Positions 59,458 to 64,000 of a stretch of DNA of 64,000 nucleotides are shown piece after piece. The notes below the pieces were generated by a model. That model saw only the letters and a program-made list of their open reading frames with translations. It was not told the origin of the DNA and made no database searches. The DNA comes from Paraburkholderia fungorum (lineage in GTDB: Bacteria > Pseudomonadota > Gammaproteobacteria > Burkholderiales > Burkholderiaceae): NCBI RefSeq assembly GCF_900099835.1, contig NZ_FNKP01000001.1, forward strand, positions 3,100,001 through 3,164,000, given 5' to 3'. A program made the position numbers and the translations under genes. The first letter of the stretch is position 1, and each line of letters opens with the position of its first letter.

Positions 59458-60699
59458 ATGCCAACTGCAAACTTCATGAACGCCACTGAAGCTGCCGCCG
59501 CGCTCGGCATCAGCCTGCCGACTCTGTACGCGTACGTGAGTCGCGGCATGCTGAGTTCGTCGGCGGATAGTCAGGGCAAGCACCGGCTCTACGATGCCGC
59601 CGAAGTGCGGCGTCTCGCGCGACGCAAGCAGGACGGCAAGCGCGCCGGCAAGGTCGCGCAAAAGGTGCTGGACTGGGGCGTGCCCGTGCTCGAATCGTCG
59701 ATCACGCTGGTGGCGAAGGGGCGTCTGCTGTATCGCGGGCACGACGCGATGACGTTGGCGCGCACGGCTTCGCTGGAAGAGATCGCCGCGTTGCTGTGGG
59801 ATTGCAGCGCGCGCCGGATCGCCGATGCGCCCGCCGCGCCGCTCGCCGCCACGCAATGGACGGCGTGGCTCAAGCTCTGGAGCGACAGCACGCCGCTCGA
59901 TCGCGCGCTCGTGCTGTTGCCTGCCGCGGCGGCGCACATGCCGCGGGTCTGGGCGCTCGGCCGCGATGCGCAACTCGATACCGCTTGCGCCGTCATGCGG
60001 CTGCTGGCGGCGGCGATGATCTCGGCGGCGCCGTCGAACGAACCGCTGCATCGGCAACTGGCTGCGGCGTGGAATGTGCGCAACCGCCAGCAAATCAGCC
60101 TGTTGCGCGCGGCGCTGGTCGCGTGCGCGGATCACGAACTGAACGCATCAACCTTTACGGTTCGCTGCATTACGTCGACGGGAACGCACCTGTTCGGCGC
60201 GGTGGCGGGAGGGCTGGCCGCATTGGCCGGTCCGAAACACGGCGGCGAGACAACGCGCATTGCCGCGCTGTTCGACGAAGCGTCACGCGCGCCCGATCTC
60301 GACCGCTATCTGGCAAACCGTCTCGCGCTGCACGAACAGGGTTCTTATGGACCTGGCCTGTCGGGATTCGGCCATCCGCTTTATCCGGACGGCGACCCGC
60401 GCGCGCGGCTCCTGCTCGACATGCTCGCGGACTGTGCGCCCGCGCGCTCGCCGATGGGCGAAGTCACGAAGCTCGCGCGCGCCGTGCACGACACGACCGG
60501 CGCGGAGCCGACCGTCGATTACGCGCTGGCGGCGATCGAACGCGTGCTCGGGTTGCCGACCGGAGCCGCCTTCACACTGTTCGCGGTGGGACGGGTGGTC
60601 GGCTGGATTGCGCATGCGATGGAACAGGCGCGCGATGGACGTTTGATCCGGCCGCGCGCGAGGTACATCGGGGAATACGAAGCGGACACCGAAGGCTGA
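59458..60699 (+). CDS. Helix-turn-helix / citrate synthase fusion protein
   Basis: A 413-residue protein with an N-terminal MerR/excisionase-like helix-turn-helix (NATEAAAALGISLPTLYAYVSRGML...HRLYDAAEVRRLARRK, about 7-57) fused to a citrate-synthase domain. The enzyme residues appear intact: ADHELNASTFTVR near 224, His261 in GPKHGG, His306 in GFGHPLYPDGDPRA and Asp354 in TVDYALAA, plus a late Arg-rich RPRARYIGE. It could be a true enzyme that also binds DNA, or a sensor using the fold to bind acyl-CoA or an oxo-acid. It is divergent from the CoA-transferase gene, with a dyad cluster between. Confidence 0.85.
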   Translation: MPTANFMNATEAAAALGISLPTLYAYVSRGMLSSSADSQGKHRLYDAAEVRRLARRKQDGKRAGKVAQKVLDWGVPVLESSITLVAKGRLLYRGHDAMTLARTASLEEIAALLWDCSARRIADAPAAPLAATQWTAWLKLWSDSTPLDRALVLLPAAAAHMPRVWALGRDAQLDTACAVMRLLAAAMISAAPSNEPLHRQLAAAWNVRNRQQISLLRAALVACADHELNASTFTVRCITSTGTHLFGAVAGGLAALAGPKHGGETTRIAALFDEASRAPDLDRYLANRLALHEQGSYGPGLSGFGHPLYPDGDPRARLLLDMLADCAPARSPMGEVTKLARAVHDTTGAEPTVDYALAAIERVLGLPTGAAFTLFAVGRVVGWIAHAMEQARDGRLIRPRARYIGEYEADTEG

Positions 60700-60732
60700 C
60701 GGCGTGCTGCGCTTTAGCGTTATCTGGTCAGG

Positions 60733-61038
60733 TCAGGCGACGCCGAGCCAGCGCGGCAGCCGGCTCAGCGCCGACAACCCGAACATCGGCTTCGGCATCG
60801 CGCGCTCGGAACCGCTCGCCAACGCAAACCGCGCGCCGCATTGACTCGCGCTGATCCACGCAACCGATCCGCGCGGCAACTCGATCGATTCACCGGTACG
60901 CAGCCAGTGATCCTCGCTGCCACCCTCGACGGTCAGCCAGATCTCGCCCGAGATCACCTTGAAGGTCGACGGACGCGCGACACGCCAGGCCGCCACCGGC
61001 TCACCCTGTTCCAATTCGAAAATCCGGACTTCACGCAT
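60733..61038 (-). CDS. DUF2917 protein
   Basis: A 101-residue protein with the DUF2917 pattern: VARPSTFKVISGEIWLTVEGGSEDHWLRTGESIELPRGSVAWIS, predicted all-beta and cupin-like. No function is established. It is divergent from the MocR-type regulator gene, with 172 bp between starts, an arrangement I recall as recurrent in Burkholderiaceae and suggesting control by that regulator. AAGGAGAAC lies near its start. Confidence 0.82.
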   Translation of the reverse strand: MREVRIFELEQGEPVAAWRVARPSTFKVISGEIWLTVEGGSEDHWLRTGESIELPRGSVAWISASQCGARFALASGSERAMPKPMFGLSALSRLPRWLGVA

Positions 61039-61131
61039 CGCTGTTCTCCTTCAAGGAATTTTCTTCTGTTGCAGGAATTATTGACGTGCGATGATCGGAT
61101 ACCCATGCACACTTCCGAACACTTTCATCGG

Positions 61132-61159
61132 AACTGTTCAGTCAAAAAAACGGACAGTT
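61132..61159. promoter_or_regulatory. Inverted repeat between DUF2917 and the MocR-type gene
   Basis: AACTGT (61132-61137) and ACAGTT (61154-61159) are separated by 16 bp containing an A-run, upstream of the regulator ATG. MocR proteins often bind widely spaced repeats; this is a candidate site. Confidence 0.3.
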
Positions 61160-61210
61160 GGCGTGGGCAGGCGTCGTTGGGTGAAGGAAGGACAGGAAGG
61201 AAGCAGCAGC

Positions 61211-62626
61211 ATGAAACTCGAAATCCAGCTTGATCGTGAAAACGGCGTACCGCTGACCGAGCAGATCGTCACAGGCGTCATGGGCTGGATCCGGTCTCGC
61301 GCGACACATCCGGGTTCGAAGCTGCCGTCCATTCGCCAGTTCGCCGCCGATTTCAACGTGAGCCGTTTCCCCGTGATCGAGGCTTATGACCGGCTCGTGT
61401 CGCTGGGTTATGTCGATTCGCGCCACGGTTCGGGCTTCTATGTCGCCGACCGTCAGCCGGTTGGCCCGCACTGTCAGGGCACCTCGGACCCGCGCCGCGC
61501 CGAGGACGAATCGGGACATCTGCTGCAGCAGTTCAACCATCCGGGCGAGACGCTCAAGCTGTGCAGCGGGTTTATCCCCGAAGGCTGGCGCGACATGGAG
61601 AGCATTGCGCAGGCCATTCGTCACGTGTCGCGCACCGATCCGGCGAGCATGGTCGATTACGCCACGCCGCTGGGCAATCTGACGTTGCGCGAACACCTGC
61701 AAAGCCGCATCGGCCTGCTGGGAATTCAGGCCGACACCTCGCAGATTCTGATCACCAACGGCGCAAGCCAGGCGTTCGATCTGCTGATGCGCTACATGCT
61801 CAAGGCCGGCGACACGATCTTTGTCGAAGACCCCGGTTACTACAATCTGTACGGGCTGTTCAAGCTGCACGGCGTGAATCTGATCGGCATTCCGCGCACA
61901 CGGAACGGTCCCGATCTCGATGTGCTGCAGACGCAACTCAAGCTGCACCGGCCCAAGCTACTGTTCATCAACACGGTGTTCCACAATCCGACCGGCACGA
62001 CGGTCGCTCCGCAGGTGGCGTTCCGCATCCTGCAACTGGCGCGCGAGCATGGTTTCGCGATCATCGAAGACGATATCTACGCCGATTTCCAGACCGAACT
62101 CACCGACCGGCTCGCGACGCTCGACCAGCTCGAGCATGTGATTTACGTGGGCGGGTTGTCGAAGACGCTGTCGTCGTCGCTGCGAATCGGCTGCGTGGTC
62201 GCGAGCCACGCGATCATCAAGGATCTGGTCGACATCAAGATGCTGACCAGCATTGGCGGCTCGCGCTTTGCCGAAGCAGTGGCCGTGGCGATGCTGGAGC
62301 GCGGCGCCTATCGCAAATATCTGGAGCGCCTGCGACGCCGGATGCGCGACGCGCTGGGCTCGACCATCCGCACGCTCGAAGATGCCGGCTGGGAGATTTT
62401 CGACAAGCCGGTGGGCGGCAAGTTTGTGTGGGCGCGGGTGCCCCATGTCGGCAATGCTGAGCGGCTGGTGGAATGCGGTGCCCCCATGGGCGTGACCGTG
62501 GTGCCGGGCAGCCACTTTCGGCCGAACATGGAAGTTAGCCCCTGGATCAGGATTCATGTGGCGTTTGGGAATGATCCCAAGGCGCAAGCGTTTTTTCGTG
62601 CGGCGGCGGAGTTGGACGGCGATTGA
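61211..62626 (+). CDS. MocR-type transcriptional regulator (GntR HTH fused to aminotransferase fold)
   Basis: A 471-residue protein. The N-terminal winged helix-turn-helix (VPLTEQIVTGVMGWIRSRATHPGSKLPSIRQFAADFNVSRFPVIEAYDRL, about 13-62) is joined to a fold type I aminotransferase domain with a PLP lysine at Lys318 in VGGLSKTLSSSLRIGCVV and the FHNPTGTT, DDIYADF motifs. Such proteins use PLP or a PLP-amino-acid adduct as a signal. The ATG at 61211 is chosen by AGGAAGG spacing; the frame is open upstream. It likely regulates the divergent DUF2917 gene or the MFS gene downstream. Confidence 0.92.
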   Translation: MKLEIQLDRENGVPLTEQIVTGVMGWIRSRATHPGSKLPSIRQFAADFNVSRFPVIEAYDRLVSLGYVDSRHGSGFYVADRQPVGPHCQGTSDPRRAEDESGHLLQQFNHPGETLKLCSGFIPEGWRDMESIAQAIRHVSRTDPASMVDYATPLGNLTLREHLQSRIGLLGIQADTSQILITNGASQAFDLLMRYMLKAGDTIFVEDPGYYNLYGLFKLHGVNLIGIPRTRNGPDLDVLQTQLKLHRPKLLFINTVFHNPTGTTVAPQVAFRILQLAREHGFAIIEDDIYADFQTELTDRLATLDQLEHVIYVGGLSKTLSSSLRIGCVVASHAIIKDLVDIKMLTSIGGSRFAEAVAVAMLERGAYRKYLERLRRRMRDALGSTIRTLEDAGWEIFDKPVGGKFVWARVPHVGNAERLVECGAPMGVTVVPGSHFRPNMEVSPWIRIHVAFGNDPKAQAFFRAAAELDGD

Positions 62627-62811
62627 CGCCAGTACTTAACGTGGCTTGATTGGGCCGCAAGTCGGGCAAGCGGCCGAACCTGATCTGATGCGCGGGTTGT
62701 GTGGCCGGAGATTGATCCGGTTGGCATGGAATACCCTCCCCACGCTGCGCGGCACCGCGCTTTTCCCTAGAATACGAATCCCAGCCCGCCCGCACGCGCC
62801 CCGCGCCCTCC

Positions 62812-64000
62812 ATGTCCACGCCGACTCCGCCTGCCGCCGCTTCCTCCGCCCCTCCGGCCCGCTCGCTCAGCGTGATGCTGTGGGTTGTCGCCACGGGCTT
62901 CTTCATGCAGACGCTCGATTCGACCATCGTCAACACCGCGCTGCCCGCGATGGCGACGAGCCTCGGCGAATTGCCGCTGCGTATGCAATCGGTGGTGATC
63001 GCCTATTCGCTGACGATGGCGGTCATGATTCCGGTGTCTGGCTGGCTCGCCGACAAACTCGGCACCCGGCGCGTATTCATGAGCGCGATCCTCGTGTTCA
63101 CGATCGGTTCGCTGCTGTGCGCGAACGCGCACACGCTGAACCAGCTGGTCATTTTCCGCATCGCGCAAGGCGTGGGAGGCGCGATGCTGTTGCCAGTGGG
63201 ACGGCTCGCGGTGCTGCGCACCTTTCCGGCCGAACGCTATTTGCCCGCGTTGTCGTTCGTTGCGATACCTGGTTTGATCGGACCACTGATTGGCCCGACG
63301 CTCGGCGGCTGGCTGGTGAAAATCGCATCGTGGCACTGGATTTTTCTGATCAACGTGCCGGTGGGCATTATCGGCTGCATTGCGACGTTTATTTTTATGC
63401 CGGACAGCCGCAACGAGGACACCGGCAAGTTCGACCTGAAGGGTTACCTGCTGCTGATTGTCGGCATGATCGCGATCTCGTTTGCGCTCGACGGCCGCAC
63501 GGAATTCGGTATTCAACACGCCACCGTGCTGGTACTGCTGATTCTGAGTCTCGGCTGCTTCGTCGCGTACGGTCTGCATGCGCAACGCGAACCCTCTCCG
63601 ATTTTCTCGCTGGATCTCTTCAAGATTCACACGTTCAGCGTCGGGCTGCTGGGCAATCTGTTCGCGCGAATCGGCAGCGGCTCGATGCCTTATCTGATTC
63701 CTCTGCTATTGCAGGTGAGTCTCGGCTATAGCGCGTTCGAAGCCGGCCTGATGATGCTACCGGTCGCCGCCGCCGGCATGGCGTCCAAACGACTCGTGAC
63801 GAAGTTGATCATTAAGTACAGCTACCGCAGCGTGTTGATCGTCAACACGGTACTGGTCGGCGTCGCCATGGCGAGTTTCGCGCTCACGAGCGCAAATCAG
63901 CCGCTGTGGCTGCGGCTGGTGCAACTCGCGCTGTTCGGCGCCGTCAACTCGATCCAGTTCACCGCGATGAACACGTTGACGCTCAAAGACCTGGGCACCG
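62812..64000 (+). CDS. DHA2-type MFS multidrug exporter (3' end cut off)
   Basis: The first 396 codons of a drug:H+ antiporter of the 14-helix DHA2 family (MdtD/EmrB-like). MLWVVATGFFMQTLDSTIVNTALPAMA contains the family motif D1, and VSGWLADKLGTRRVFM the loop motif. A Pro/Ala/Ser-rich 18-residue N-terminal tail precedes helix 1. The reading frame remains open at the window edge. It follows the MocR-type regulator by 185 bp. Substrate unknown. Confidence 0.9.
   Translation, partial: MSTPTPPAAASSAPPARSLSVMLWVVATGFFMQTLDSTIVNTALPAMATSLGELPLRMQSVVIAYSLTMAVMIPVSGWLADKLGTRRVFMSAILVFTIGSLLCANAHTLNQLVIFRIAQGVGGAMLLPVGRLAVLRTFPAERYLPALSFVAIPGLIGPLIGPTLGGWLVKIASWHWIFLINVPVGIIGCIATFIFMPDSRNEDTGKFDLKGYLLLIVGMIAISFALDGRTEFGIQHATVLVLLILSLGCFVAYGLHAQREPSPIFSLDLFKIHTFSVGLLGNLFARIGSGSMPYLIPLLLQVSLGYSAFEAGLMMLPVAAAGMASKRLVTKLIIKYSYRSVLIVNTVLVGVAMASFALTSANQPLWLRLVQLALFGAVNSIQFTAMNTLTLKDLGT

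Overview
This is a GC-rich bacterial chromosome segment whose proteins look most like Burkholderiaceae, probably Paraburkholderia or Burkholderia sensu lato. That assignment rests on recognised protein sequences and gene neighbourhoods, not on any database search. Nearly all of it is ordinary vertical chromosome: no rRNA, tRNA, transposase, integrase, phage gene or CRISPR array was seen.

Layout. 1-5.2 kb: a minus-strand RpiR regulator, isoaspartyl peptidase and fused dipeptide-ABC ATPase operon (cut at the left edge), then an MFS exporter. 5.3-10.9 kb: a small-subunit pseudouridine synthase, a tiny membrane protein, a YeeZ-like dehydrogenase, a 2Fe-2S/flavin reductase, then acetylornithine aminotransferase and a GNAT acetyltransferase behind a candidate arginine attenuator. 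11-16.1 kb: a complete branched-chain amino-acid ABC transporter (livK-like, livH, livM, livG, livF). 16.7-19.7 kb: ispH, fkpB, radC, rpmB, rpmG. 20-23.7 kb: the de novo NAD genes nadB, nadC and nadA. 23.8-28.6 kb: a membrane fatty-acid desaturase, an MscS channel, rsmB and purN. 28.7-36.2 kb: ribF-ileS-lspA-coaBC, a luciferase-like monooxygenase and dut. 36.3-41.2 kb: clpS-clpA, a cold-shock protein and icd.

41.5-47.7 kb: rluE-like synthase, an Ala/Lys-rich exported peptide, a DUF192 protein, a stand-alone EF-G, and a His-rich cupin next to a nickel/cobalt permease. 48-53.8 kb: a second, complete peptide-type ABC transporter (binding protein, two permeases, fused double ATPase), linked by ATGA overlaps. 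54.2-56 kb: two exported proteins, one of Gly/Ser tandem repeats and one of Rap1a/Tai type. 56-64 kb: accessory metabolism and regulation: aldo/keto reductase, GntR-UTRA regulator, a family III CoA-transferase whose halves appear in swapped order, a divergent helix-turn-helix/citrate-synthase fusion, DUF2917, a MocR-type regulator and an MFS exporter running off the right edge.

The most interesting signals are (1) a near-leaderless 16-residue peptide with four consecutive arginine codons, followed by mutually exclusive antiterminator/terminator pairings, ahead of the aminotransferase gene; and (2) the divergent pair of permuted CoA-transferase and DNA-binding citrate synthase, separated by a dense cluster of TTGAT/ATCAA dyads that looks like an operator for the fusion protein. 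Promoters, operators and hairpins were read by eye and remain inferences.
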